Assembly (NCBI RefSeq): GCF_018131075.1
Contig: NZ_JAFCLS010000064.1
Location: 1-37,467 of the forward strand
Origin: Bradyrhizobium sp. JYMT SZCCT0428
GTDB taxonomy: Bacteria; Pseudomonadota; Alphaproteobacteria; Rhizobiales; Xanthobacteraceae
DNA: 37,467 bases
Direction of reading: 5' to 3'
Below, piece by piece: positions 12,034 to 22,308 of the stretch. The translations under genes and the position numbers were made by a program. How positions within the stretch are numbered: position 1 is the first letter of the stretch; each line of letters opens with the position of its first letter. The notes beneath the pieces are model-generated. The model searched no databases and had not been told where the DNA came from. It saw only the letters and a program-made list of their open reading frames with translations.

Positions 12034-13908
12034 ATGCGCGGGCCGCTGATGTCTCGCCGCCGGGCGCTTGGCCTCGGCGTTTTCGCCCTGAGTGCCGGCA
12101 TGTTTCGTCCCGCCGCCGCCGACAATGGCGGCACCGAAATGCACGGCATGTCGGTGTTCGGTGACCTGAAATACCCGGCTGACTTCAAGCATTTCGACTA
12201 CGTCAATCCGGATGCGCCGAAGGGCGGCTTGTTTTCAACGATTCCGTCCACCCGCGCCTACAACCAGTCCTTCCAGACGTTCAATTCGTTCAACGCCTTC
12301 GTCCTCAAGGGCGAAGGCGCCAAGGGCATGGAGCTGACATTTGATACGCTGATGGCGCGCGCCAATGATGAGCCCGACGCGATGTATGGCCTTGCGGCGA
12401 AGTCGGTGTGGATTTCGTCCGACAAGCTCACCTACCGCTTTACGATACGTCCCGAGGCTCGCTTCCGCGATGGCTCGAAGATGACGGCGCATGATGTCGC
12501 CTTCTCGCTCAACACGCTGAAGGAAAAAGGCCACCCGCTGATCGTGGTCCAGCTGCGCGACATGGTGAAGGCCGAGGCGCTCGACGACGCGACGGTGGCG
12601 GTGATGTTTGCGCCAAACCGCGCGCGCGACGTCCCACTCTATGTCGCTGGCCTGCCGATCTTCTCCAAAGCCTACTACGCGACGCGGCCATTCGAGGAAT
12701 CGACCACCGAAATCCCGCTCGGCTCGGGACCGTACAAGGTCGGCAAATACGAGATCAACCGCTTCGTTGAATACGACCGCGTCAAGGACTGGTGGGCGGC
12801 CGATCTGCCCGTCAATCGCGGCAGCTACAATTTCGACACCGTGCGCTATGAATTCTATCGCGACCGCGATGTCGCGTTCGAAGGCTTTACCGGCAAGAAT
12901 TATCTCTACCGCGAGGAATTCACGGCGCGCATCTGGGCCACCCGTTACGATTTTCCCGCGGTCAAGGACGGCCGGGTCAAGCGTGAAACCCTGCCGGATG
13001 AATTGCCCTCGGGTGGGCAGGGCTGGTTCTTCAACACCCGCCGCGACAAGCTGAAAGACCCCAGGATACGCGAAGCGGTCATCAACGCGTTCGATTTCGA
13101 ATGGACCAACAAGACCGTGATGTACGGCGCCTATGCGCGCACGGTTTCGCCGTTCCAGAATTCGGACATGGTTGCGACCGGGCTGCCGTCGCCTGAAGAG
13201 CTGAAGCTGCTCGAGCCGTTCCGCGGGCAGGTGCCCGACGAGGTGTTCGGTGAGCCGTTCGTGCCACCGGCGTCGGATGGCTCCGGCCAGGACCGCACCT
13301 TGCTGCGCAAGGCCGGGCAGTTGTTGCAGGACGCGGGACTGGTGGTGAAGGACCGCAAGCGCCTGCTGCCGAACGGCGAGGTCTTCAAGATCGAGTTTCT
13401 GCTCGACGAGCCCTCGTTCAAGCCGCATCACGCGACCTTCATCAAGAACCTGGAACTGCTCGGGATCGAGGCGGAAATCCGGCTGATCGACGCCGTGCAG
13501 TATCGCGCCCGCGTGGAGTCGTTCGACTTCGACATGACGACGATGCGCCTCAGCATGTCGCCGACGCCGGGCGACAGCCTGCGGCCTTACTTCACATCGC
13601 ATGCGGCGGCCACCAAGGGCTCCTACAATCTTGCTGGTGTAGCTAACCCGGCAATCGACGCGCTGGTCGACAAGGCCATCGGCGCCGAGACGCGTGCCGA
13701 TCTGACGATCGCGTGCCGTGCGCTCGATCGGGTGTTTCGGGCCGGCCGTTATTGGGTGCCGCAGTGGTTTCGCACCAATCACCCGATCGCCTACTGGGAT
13801 CAATTTTCCCATCCGCCCAAGCCGGCACGCTACACACAAGGCACCGGAGCGCCCGAGAACTGGTGGTACGATCCGAACAAGGCAGCGAAACTCGAGCAGG
13901 CGAAATAA
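12034..13908 (+). CDS. Family 5 extracellular solute-binding protein, YejA-like (second copy)
   Basis: This 624-residue paralogue of the preceding gene shares the GLKYPADFKHFDYVNPDAPKGG-type opening (here after SVFGD), FRDGSKMTAHDVAFS and LGSGPYKVGKYE. It also has a twin-arginine leader, SRRRALGLGVFALSAGMF, with likely cleavage near AAADN. ATG at 12034 lies 9 bp after the stop of the first copy; ATG at 12049 is an alternative. The two receptors have diverged, particularly in the central ligand region, so they may deliver different ligands to one permease. It is followed after 3 bp by the YejB-like permease. Confidence 0.92.
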   Translation: MRGPLMSRRRALGLGVFALSAGMFRPAAADNGGTEMHGMSVFGDLKYPADFKHFDYVNPDAPKGGLFSTIPSTRAYNQSFQTFNSFNAFVLKGEGAKGMELTFDTLMARANDEPDAMYGLAAKSVWISSDKLTYRFTIRPEARFRDGSKMTAHDVAFSLNTLKEKGHPLIVVQLRDMVKAEALDDATVAVMFAPNRARDVPLYVAGLPIFSKAYYATRPFEESTTEIPLGSGPYKVGKYEINRFVEYDRVKDWWAADLPVNRGSYNFDTVRYEFYRDRDVAFEGFTGKNYLYREEFTARIWATRYDFPAVKDGRVKRETLPDELPSGGQGWFFNTRRDKLKDPRIREAVINAFDFEWTNKTVMYGAYARTVSPFQNSDMVATGLPSPEELKLLEPFRGQVPDEVFGEPFVPPASDGSGQDRTLLRKAGQLLQDAGLVVKDRKRLLPNGEVFKIEFLLDEPSFKPHHATFIKNLELLGIEAEIRLIDAVQYRARVESFDFDMTTMRLSMSPTPGDSLRPYFTSHAAATKGSYNLAGVANPAIDALVDKAIGAETRADLTIACRALDRVFRAGRYWVPQWFRTNHPIAYWDQFSHPPKPARYTQGTGAPENWWYDPNKAAKLEQAK

Positions 13909-13911
13909 TTC

Positions 13912-15018
13912 ATGGCCGCTTATATCGCCCGCCGCATTTTCCTGATGCTCCCGACGCTGCTCGGCATCCTGTTCGTGTCGTTCATCGTGGTGCAGTTTGC
14001 CCCCGGCGGTCCGGTTGAGCGTGTACTCGCACAGCTCTCCGGCGCCGACACCGGCGGCACTTCCAGAATATCGGGCGGCGGCGGCGACATGGGCCCGCGC
14101 GGCCAGGTCGGCGCGTCGGCGGATGCCGTCAGCTCGAAATACCGCGGCGCGCAGGGGCTCGATCCGGAGTTCATCAAGAAGCTGGAAGTTCAGTTCGGCT
14201 TCGACAAGCCGGCGTATGAGCGCTTCGCGCTGATGGTTTGGAATTTCGCGCGGTTCGATTTCGGCAAGAGCTATTTCCGAGACGTCAGCGTGATCCAGCT
14301 GATCAAGGAGAAGCTGCCGGTCTCGATGTCGCTCGGGATCTGGATGACGCTGCTCACCTATCTGATCTCGATCCCGCTCGGCATCCGCAAGGCCGTGCAG
14401 GACGGATCCCGGTTCGACACCTGGACCTCGGCGATCATCATCGTCGGATTTGCGATTCCCGGCTTCCTGTTCGCGATCCTGCTTATCATCCTGTTTGCCG
14501 GCGGCTCGTTCTTCAACATATTCCCGCTGCGCGGGCTGACCTCGGACGGCTGGGCGCAGTTCCCCTGGTACTGGAAGATCATCGATTATTTCTGGCACAT
14601 CACGCTGCCGCTGATCGCGATGGCGCTCGGCGCCTTCGCCACCATGACGCTGCTGACCAAGAACTCGTTCCTCGACGAGATCCGCAAGCAGTATGTGATG
14701 ACGGCGCGCGCCAAGGGCTGCGGCGAGCGGCAGGTGCTGTACAACCACATCTTCCGCAACGCCATGCTGATCGTGATCGCGGGTTTTCCGAGCGCGTTCA
14801 TTCACGCCTTCTTCTCCGGCTCGCTCCTGATCGAGACCATCTTCTCGCTCGACGGGCTCGGCCTGCTCGGTTTCGAGAGCGTGCTGAACCGCGACTATCC
14901 CGTGGTGTTCGGAACGCTGTTCATCTTTTCGCTGGTCGGCCTCGTGGTCAATCTGATCTCCGACCTCGCCTATATGTGGGTTGATCCACGGATCGACTTC
15001 GAGGCGCGTGAAGTCTGA
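13912..15018 (+). CDS. yejB: ABC transporter permease YejB
   Basis: This 368-residue inner-membrane permease belongs to the DppB/OppB class. It begins with the family's N-terminal membrane segment (YIARRIFLMLPTLLGILFVSFIVVQFAPGG in two parts, about residues 4-33), followed by a long periplasmic insert rich in Gly and Ser that is typical of YejB. The ATPase-coupling loop is in the VMTARAKGCGERQVLYNH region, and the C-terminus reads DLAYMWVDPRIDFE. The stop overlaps the next start in TGATG, showing translational coupling. It pairs with YejE to form the channel. Confidence 0.95.
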   Translation: MAAYIARRIFLMLPTLLGILFVSFIVVQFAPGGPVERVLAQLSGADTGGTSRISGGGGDMGPRGQVGASADAVSSKYRGAQGLDPEFIKKLEVQFGFDKPAYERFALMVWNFARFDFGKSYFRDVSVIQLIKEKLPVSMSLGIWMTLLTYLISIPLGIRKAVQDGSRFDTWTSAIIIVGFAIPGFLFAILLIILFAGGSFFNIFPLRGLTSDGWAQFPWYWKIIDYFWHITLPLIAMALGAFATMTLLTKNSFLDEIRKQYVMTARAKGCGERQVLYNHIFRNAMLIVIAGFPSAFIHAFFSGSLLIETIFSLDGLGLLGFESVLNRDYPVVFGTLFIFSLVGLVVNLISDLAYMWVDPRIDFEAREV

Positions 15019-16196
15019 TGACGATCACCGCGCCCCAGCCGGTCGAGGCCACGACGCAATCGCCGCTTGGCGAGGCCGTGCCGATGACCCGCCATGCCTT
15101 CACGCCGTCGCCGCTCAACCGCCGCCGCTGGCAGAATTTCAAGGCCAACCGCAGGGGTTACTGGTCGTTCTGGATCTTCATGGTCCTGTTCGTGATCTCG
15201 CTGTTTGCCGAATTGATCGCCAATGATCGTCCGTTCCTGATCAAATATGAAGGCCACCTCTACTGGCCCGCGTTCTTCAGCTATTCGGAGACCACCTTTG
15301 GCGGCGATTTCGAGACCGCCGCCGACTACCGCGATCCGTATTTGCAAAAGCAGATCGCCGACAAGGGCGGCACCATCGTCTGGCCGCTGATCCGCTACTC
15401 CTACAGCACGCATAACCTCGACCTGCCGACGCCGGCACCATCGAAGCCGACCTGGATGCTGACCGAGGCCCAGTGCAAGGAAGTGGTGACGAAGAAGGGG
15501 CTGAGCGGCTGCCGCGACCTCGAATACAACTGGCTTGGCACCGACGACCAGGGCCGCGACGTGGTCGCGCGCCTGATCTACGGCTTTCGCATTTCGGTGC
15601 TGTTCGGACTGACCTTGACGTTCTTCTCCTCGGTCATCGGCATCGCGGCTGGCGGCGTGCAGGGCTACTTCGGCGGCATGCTGGATCTGCTGTTCCAGCG
15701 CTTTATCGAGATCTGGAACGCGATCCCCTCGCTTTATCTGCTCCTGATCATCTCGGCGGTGCTTCCGCCCGGCTTCTTCATCCTGCTCGGCATTCTCCTG
15801 CTGTTTTCCTGGGTGTCGCTGGTGGGCCTGGTGCGCGCGGAATTTTTGCGCGGCCGCAATTTCGAATACATCCAGGCGGCGCGGGCGCTCGGCGTCTCCA
15901 ATGCCAGGATCATGTTCCGCCATCTGTTGCCGAATGCGATGGTGGCGACCATGACGTTCCTGCCGTTCATCGTGTCATCGTCGGTGATGACGTTGACGGC
16001 GCTCGATTTTCTCGGCTTCGGCCTGCCGCCGGGCTCGGCGTCGCTGGGTGAATTGCTGTCGCAGGCGAAAGCCAATGTGCAGGCGCCCTGGCTCGGCCTC
16101 GCCGGTTTCTTCTCGGTCGCGATCATGCTGTCGCTCCTGATCTTCATCGGCGAGGCCGCGCGCGACGCCTTCGATCCGCGCAAGACGTTCAGGTAA
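15018..16196 (+). CDS. yejE: ABC transporter permease YejE
   Basis: This 392-residue inner-membrane permease is of the DppC/OppC class. After a cytoplasmic N-terminus, SPLNRRRWQNFKANRRGYWS leads into the first membrane helix. A long periplasmic domain (about residues 70-175) follows, ending in NWLGTDDQGRDVVARLIYG, the DppC hallmark. Five further helices and the coupling loop FEYIQAARALGVSNARIMFRHLLPN complete the protein. It overlaps yejB by one base and is followed after 7 bp by the ATPase gene. Confidence 0.95.
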   Translation: MTITAPQPVEATTQSPLGEAVPMTRHAFTPSPLNRRRWQNFKANRRGYWSFWIFMVLFVISLFAELIANDRPFLIKYEGHLYWPAFFSYSETTFGGDFETAADYRDPYLQKQIADKGGTIVWPLIRYSYSTHNLDLPTPAPSKPTWMLTEAQCKEVVTKKGLSGCRDLEYNWLGTDDQGRDVVARLIYGFRISVLFGLTLTFFSSVIGIAAGGVQGYFGGMLDLLFQRFIEIWNAIPSLYLLLIISAVLPPGFFILLGILLLFSWVSLVGLVRAEFLRGRNFEYIQAARALGVSNARIMFRHLLPNAMVATMTFLPFIVSSSVMTLTALDFLGFGLPPGSASLGELLSQAKANVQAPWLGLAGFFSVAIMLSLLIFIGEAARDAFDPRKTFR

Positions 16197-16203
16197 GGGC
16201 CGC

Positions 16204-17829
<1,626 letters not shown>

Positions 17830-17832
17830 ATA

Positions 17833-17880
17833 GCGTTTTCGAGCGAAGTGGACACCGGTTCGCGTAAAGAAAACGCGTCA
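17833..17880. repeat. Interspersed palindrome after yejF
   Basis: Arms GCGTTTTC (17833-17840) and GAAAACGC (17869-17876) enclose GAGCGAAGTGGACACCGGTT. It sits between the convergent yejF and NlpC/P60 genes and may terminate both. A degenerate relative lies at 33500-33542 and the GAGCGAAG core recurs at 21172 and 30847. Confidence 0.7.
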
Positions 17881-17884
17881 AGAA

Positions 17885-18727
17885 CTAGAGCCGCTTGATC
17901 GAAGTGACGTCGCTGCCTGCCGTCTTGATGCGCGCGATGGCCTCAACCGTGTTTTCGATCGCGGTTGCCAAGTGATGCGCGTTGGCGTGGACGATGGTGT
18001 CGGCGTCGCGGACGATGGCGACGTGGCCCTTCCAGAAGATCAGGTCGCCGCGTTGCAGCCTTTTGCTCTCGGAAGGATTTAACGCGCGGCCGAGGCCGTC
18101 CTGCTGCATGTCGCTGTCGCGCGGGCAGCCGGTGCCGGCGGCTGTCAGGGAGACCTGCACGAGGCCGGAGCAATCGATGCCGAGGCTGCTCTTGCCGCCC
18201 CACAGATAGGGCGTGCCGACAAACTGTTCTGCGACCGTGACGAAATCCTTCTCCATCGCCTCCAGGCCGCCGACGTGCCGGCGCGGCAGGTACCAGCCTT
18301 CGCGCGTCACGGCGAACGCGCCGTCTTCCCGCGTCACGGTAAGCAGCGCGCCCATCGACAGCGTATCCACCGGCGGCAGCTTGATCGACGCAGCCGGAAA
18401 CGCAAAGGTCCGCAACGCCGTGACCTTGTGGGTCGGCGCTGCAGATGGTTTGCCGAGCGCAGCATCGGGAATCCAGCCGACATAGCCGTCGCTGTTCAGT
18501 TGGCCCCAGGCAAAGCCTTCGCCGTTGCGGTCGTAGATCGTGACGCGTTCGCCTTTCAGCGCCTGCGTCAGCAACGCCGCGTCGGCGGCCGGCGCCTCGC
18601 GCAGCGGCGCGATCACATCGACCACGCAGAATTCCTCGCCGGTCACAAAGCGCGCCGCCGTGACCTTGCCTTCGAGATATTTGGCGGCGAGGTCAGGACG
18701 TGCCGGGGTCAGGCGTGGATCATCCAT
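17885..18727 (-). CDS. NlpC/P60 family endopeptidase with SH3 domains
   Basis: This 280-residue protein has two bacterial SH3-like segments (about residues 30-90 and 98-150) and a C-terminal NlpC/P60 papain-like domain. The catalytic set is visible: Cys186 in DCSGLVQ, His235 in GHVAIV, and a third polar residue at His247 or nearby in VHANAHH. Family members cut gamma-D-glutamyl to meso-diaminopimelate bonds in peptidoglycan peptides. No signal peptide or lipobox is seen, so it may act in the cytoplasm on imported muropeptides; that is inference. Its start overlaps the end of the aminopeptidase gene by 8 bp, so the two are translationally coupled. Confidence 0.92.
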   Translation of the reverse strand: MDDPRLTPARPDLAAKYLEGKVTAARFVTGEEFCVVDVIAPLREAPAADAALLTQALKGERVTIYDRNGEGFAWGQLNSDGYVGWIPDAALGKPSAAPTHKVTALRTFAFPAASIKLPPVDTLSMGALLTVTREDGAFAVTREGWYLPRRHVGGLEAMEKDFVTVAEQFVGTPYLWGGKSSLGIDCSGLVQVSLTAAGTGCPRDSDMQQDGLGRALNPSESKRLQRGDLIFWKGHVAIVRDADTIVHANAHHLATAIENTVEAIARIKTAGSDVTSIKRL

Positions 18728-20102
18728 AGCGTTCGCTCAATAGCTTGTAGATCGCGCGCGCGGCCTGGCATTCGCCGCCTTCGGGACGGGCCGGTTTGGC
18801 CGACGGGGTCCAGCCGTAGATATCGACATGCAGCCAGCTTTTGGCGTCGGTGACGAACCGCTGCAGGAACAGCGCGCAGGTGATCGACCCGGCGAAGCCG
18901 CCGGACGGCGCGTTGTTGATATCGGCGACTTTCGAATCCAGCCAGGAATCGTAAGCCGGCCACAGCGGCATGCGCCACAACGGATCCCGCTCCTCCACCG
19001 CGAAACGCGCGACGTCCTGCGCCAGCCTCTCATCATTGGTGTAAAAGGGCGGCAAATCCGGCCCGAGCGCCACGCGGGCGGCGCCGGTCAGCGTTCCCAG
19101 ATCGACCAGCAGGTCCGGCTTCTCTTCATCGGCCAGTGCCAGCGCATCCGCCAGTACCAGCCGGCCCTCGGCGTCGGTATTGCCGATCTCTACCGTTGGC
19201 CCTTTGCGCGACTTGAAGATGTCGAGCGGACGGAAGGCGTTGCCGGCCACCGCGTTCTCGACCGCGGGGATCAGCACCCGCAGGCGGACTTTCAGCTTGG
19301 CGTCCATCACCATCTGAGCCAGCGCCAGCACGTTGGCCGCACCGCCCATGTCTTTCTTCATGATCAGCATGCCGCTGGAGGGTTTCAGGTCGAGGCCGCC
19401 GGTGTCGAAGCACACGCCCTTGCCGACCAGCGTCACCTTGGGATGCGAAGCATCGCCCCAGCTCATATCGATCAGCCGCGGCGCGCGCGTCGAGGCCATG
19501 CCGACCGCGTGGATCAGCGGGAAATTCTGTTGGATCAGTTCGTCGCCGACGATCGCCTTGAAGCTGGCGCCGAAGCGCGCCGCGAGTTGCTCGGCGGCGG
19601 CCGCCAGCTCTTCCGGACCCATGTCGTTCGACGGCGTATTGATGAGGTCGCGCGCCAGCGAGGCCGCTTCTGCCATCCGCGTGATGTCCGATATGTCGAC
19701 GCCATCGGGCGGCACCAGCCGCACATCGGGGCTATCAGCCTTGCGATAGCGGCCGAAGCGATAGCTTCCGAGCGCGAAAGCTAGCGTCGCCAGACGCGTG
19801 TCGTGTGGCGCATTGGCGAAGCGATAGACGCCCGGCGGCAGCAGCCCGGGCAGCGCGCCGGGCCGGAACAGGTCACGGGATTTGCTTGCCTCCTCTTCGA
19901 GACCGAAGATGACTTGCGCAATCTGTCCGTCGCGCGAGGGGAGCGTCAGGCACTTGCCGGGCTTGGCGGAAAAATCATTGGCGAGAGCAAATTGCTGGGC
20001 GTGTGGAGGAAGCTCCTTGCTGACCGTGGCCCATGTCGCCCTGGTGGCAAAATAAATCGGGATGCTGGAGGCGGCGGGCGCGGTCTCGAACGGGGAATTC
20101 AT
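18720..20102 (-). CDS. Leucyl aminopeptidase family protein (M17)
   Basis: This 460-residue cytosolic metallo-aminopeptidase removes N-terminal residues from peptides. All catalytic residues align with E. coli PepA at a constant offset of 42: Lys228 and Asp233 in VGKGVCFDTGG, Lys240, Asp251, and Asp310, Glu312 and Arg314 in NTDAEGRLVL. The two-metal site therefore looks intact. The N-terminal domain (about residues 1-150) is divergent, as in PepB-type members. It is the first gene of a two-gene operon with the NlpC/P60 peptidase. Together with the nearby Yej importer this suggests peptide salvage. Confidence 0.93.
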   Translation of the reverse strand: MNSPFETAPAASSIPIYFATRATWATVSKELPPHAQQFALANDFSAKPGKCLTLPSRDGQIAQVIFGLEEEASKSRDLFRPGALPGLLPPGVYRFANAPHDTRLATLAFALGSYRFGRYRKADSPDVRLVPPDGVDISDITRMAEAASLARDLINTPSNDMGPEELAAAAEQLAARFGASFKAIVGDELIQQNFPLIHAVGMASTRAPRLIDMSWGDASHPKVTLVGKGVCFDTGGLDLKPSSGMLIMKKDMGGAANVLALAQMVMDAKLKVRLRVLIPAVENAVAGNAFRPLDIFKSRKGPTVEIGNTDAEGRLVLADALALADEEKPDLLVDLGTLTGAARVALGPDLPPFYTNDERLAQDVARFAVEERDPLWRMPLWPAYDSWLDSKVADINNAPSGGFAGSITCALFLQRFVTDAKSWLHVDIYGWTPSAKPARPEGGECQAARAIYKLLSERYG

Positions 20103-20242
20103 GCTGGTCTCGCGGAAAAGGAGCGGGCTCGGTCAGCTGCCGAGCTTGCAGGATATTCGTGCGACTTCAATGGTGAAGCTGCAAAATTGTGGGTCCAAAC
20201 CCGCCGGGGGCCCACGGCAGAGCCGCAGCCCATGCCTGCCGA

Positions 20243-20264
20243 TTAACCAGCCGTTAGGGTTAAC
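20243..20264 (+). promoter_or_regulatory. CtrA-like sites upstream of tadD
   Basis: TTAACCAGCCGTTAG fits TTAA-N7-TTAA with one mismatch, and a further TTAAC half-site follows at 20260. They lie about 55-75 bp before the tadD start. TTAA is uncommon in this GC-rich DNA, and similar boxes precede other Tad units in this window. Confidence 0.45.
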
Positions 20265-20316
20265 AGACTATTGCTGGCGTGTTCGGCTCCACCCCGGAAT
20301 CGTGAGTTGAAGTGCC

Positions 20317-21147
20317 ATGCGTCCATCATCCAGCCTTGTCCGGCCCAATCTGGCCCGGTTTCTCGCCTCCGCGGCCATGACGGCGATTTTGGCCGCAGGC
20401 CTTGGCGGCTGCCAGACCATGTCCGATGTGACGGGCGCGCTGACCCAGAAGTCCAGCAGCACCGCCGCCGCTCCCGCCATTCCCGACGATCCGCGCCGCG
20501 CCGTCGAAGTCTATGGCGAGCGCTATCGCGCCAATCCCAAGGATGCCAACGCCGCCCTGGCCTATGGCCAGGCGCTGCGTGCCTCAGGCCAGCGTTCGCA
20601 GGCCGCCGCCGTTCTCGAACAGGCGACCATCGCCCATCCCGGCAACAAGGCGCTGCTCGCCGGCTATGGCCGCGCGCTCGCCGACAACGGCAATTCGCAA
20701 GCCGCCTTCGACGTTCTCAGCCGCGCCCATTCGCCCGACAATCCCGACTGGCGCATCCTCTCGGTGCAGGGCACCGTGCTCGACAAGCTCGCCAAGCACG
20801 AAGAGGCCCGCCGTTATTATGCCAGCGCGCTGAAGATCGCGCCGGAAGAACCGTCGGTGCTGTCCAATCTCGGCCTCTCCTACATGCTGACGCGCGAACT
20901 GCCCGACGCCGAGGCGACGCTGCGGCGTGCCTATGGCAATCCGCGGGCAGACGCGCGGGTGCGGCAGAATCTGGCGCTGGTGGTCGGCCTGCAGGGCCGC
21001 TTCGCCGAGGCCGAGACCATCGCCAAGGGCGATCTGCCGTCCGAGGAAGCCGCGGCGAACGTGGCTTATTTGCGCGAAATGCTGAGCCGCAAGGATCCGC
21101 GCGGCGGCAAGACCGTCCCGGTGGCCGCGCTCAACCGGCCCGACTGA
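20317..21147 (+). CDS. tadD: Tad pilus lipoprotein with TPR repeats (TadD)
   Basis: This 276-residue outer-membrane lipoprotein has a signal peptide ending in the lipobox LGGC (Cys about residue 32) followed by tetratricopeptide repeats over about residues 55-235. Examples are DANAALAYGQALRASGQ, KALLAGYGRALADNGN and PSVLSNLGLSYMLTRE. In Tad systems, TadD acts as a pilotin-like factor for assembly of the secretin CpaC. It is transcribed alone and toward tadC, so it needs its own promoter; CtrA-like motifs lie upstream. Its position next to the cpa operon supports the assignment over a generic TPR protein. Confidence 0.88.
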   Translation: MRPSSSLVRPNLARFLASAAMTAILAAGLGGCQTMSDVTGALTQKSSSTAAAPAIPDDPRRAVEVYGERYRANPKDANAALAYGQALRASGQRSQAAAVLEQATIAHPGNKALLAGYGRALADNGNSQAAFDVLSRAHSPDNPDWRILSVQGTVLDKLAKHEEARRYYASALKIAPEEPSVLSNLGLSYMLTRELPDAEATLRRAYGNPRADARVRQNLALVVGLQGRFAEAETIAKGDLPSEEAAANVAYLREMLSRKDPRGGKTVPVAALNRPD

Positions 21148-21162
21148 CAGCTGCCCGATTTA

Positions 21163-21318
21163 GAACGCTTTCGAGCGAAGCATGCTCCTCGGACTTGATC
21201 CGGGGGTGGCTCCCAGTTGGCACAGCAATCGCGTTTACGCAGCTTGCGCAGGCTCATCTACGGTAGAAAACGCGCCAGAGCAGCTATCGGTTCTGATTCC
21301 ATCAGAACCGATGATGCT
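21163..21318. repeat. Composite repeat between convergent tadD and tadC
   Basis: The left part carries GAGCGAAGCATGCTCCTC then GGACTTGATCCGGGGG, shared in degenerate form with 30847-30888. The right part ends in a perfect 12-bp hairpin, ATCGGTTCTGAT-TCC-ATCAGAACCGAT (21286-21312). The hairpin likely serves as a bidirectional terminator. No gene is present. Confidence 0.65.
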
Positions 21319-22299
21319 TTAGAGGATCGTCGTCGTCTGCAGCTTGATGTAGGTCGGCCCGAGAATGACGATGAACAGGCACGGCAGGAAGAACAGGATC
21401 ATCGGCACGGTCAGCTTCGGCGGCAAGGCGGCCGCCTTCTTCTCGGCCTCGTTCATGCGCATGTCGCGGTTTTCCTGGGCCATCACGCGCAAGCTCTGGC
21501 CGAGCGGTGTTCCGTAGCGTTCGGACTGCTGCAAGGCCAGACAGACCGACTTGACGCCGTCGAGGCCGGTGCGCTTCGCCAGGTTCTCATAGGCCACCTT
21601 GCGGTCCTGCAGGTAGGACAGTTCGGCCGTGGTCAGCGCGAATTCTTCCGACAGCGCCACCGACTGCGAGACGATTTCGGTGGAGACCTTGCGAAAGGCG
21701 ACTTCGACCGACATGCCGGACTCGATGCAGATCAAGAGCAGGTCGAGCGCGTCGGGGAACGCACGCTTGACCGAAAGCTGGCGCTTGGTGATCGCGTTCT
21801 GCAGGAACAGCATCGGCGCCTGCAGCCCGAAATAGGCGGCGGCGACGCAGATGCCGATCTTGACCGGCATCGATTTGTCCATGTGCGTGATCACGAAGAC
21901 GTAGAGGACCGCGCCGATGAAAAGCACGATCGGCGTCACCGCGCGGGCGAACAGGAACGTGACGTAGGGCGCGTGGCCGCGGTAGCCGGCCATGATCAGC
22001 TTGTCGCGCGCGGCTTCCTGCGCCAGCCATTTGGTCAGGTTGAAGTCTTCCACCACCTTGGAGACCAGCTGCTTCGGGCTCTGGCGCAGCGATACCTTTT
22101 CCGTTTTGGCAAGACGGTCGCGCTCGCGCTGCCGGATCCGTTCGCGCTCGCTGGCGACCGCTTTCATGCGCTTGGCGAGGCCTTCGCCGGCGAACAGCGG
22201 CGTGACCAGCGTGTAGGCGGTCAGGGTCGCGGCAATGGCGGCCAGGAACATGGTCATGAACCGGGCGTCGTGCATCTTGTCTATGAGGAAATCAACCAT
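21319..22299 (-). CDS. tadC: Tad inner-membrane platform protein TadC
   Basis: This 326-residue member of the type II secretion F (GspF) family is one half of the Tad inner-membrane platform that the ATPase CpaF acts on. It has an N-terminal membrane segment, a basic cytoplasmic region, two central membrane segments (about residues 130-170), a conserved cytoplasmic F domain (FPDALDLLLICIESGMSVEVAFRKV) and a C-terminal hydrophobic segment (LTVPMILFFLPCLFIVILGP). It is the last gene of the minus-strand cpa operon, 9 bp after tadB. Confidence 0.93.
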   Translation of the reverse strand: MVDFLIDKMHDARFMTMFLAAIAATLTAYTLVTPLFAGEGLAKRMKAVASERERIRQRERDRLAKTEKVSLRQSPKQLVSKVVEDFNLTKWLAQEAARDKLIMAGYRGHAPYVTFLFARAVTPIVLFIGAVLYVFVITHMDKSMPVKIGICVAAAYFGLQAPMLFLQNAITKRQLSVKRAFPDALDLLLICIESGMSVEVAFRKVSTEIVSQSVALSEEFALTTAELSYLQDRKVAYENLAKRTGLDGVKSVCLALQQSERYGTPLGQSLRVMAQENRDMRMNEAEKKAAALPPKLTVPMILFFLPCLFIVILGPTYIKLQTTTIL

Positions 22300-22308
22300 G
22301 CTACACCG

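Noticed and set aside
12235..14805. 856-residue open frame on the minus strand
   Set aside because: It runs antisense across the second Yej receptor and yejB, has Arg/His/Glu-rich composition and resembles no family.
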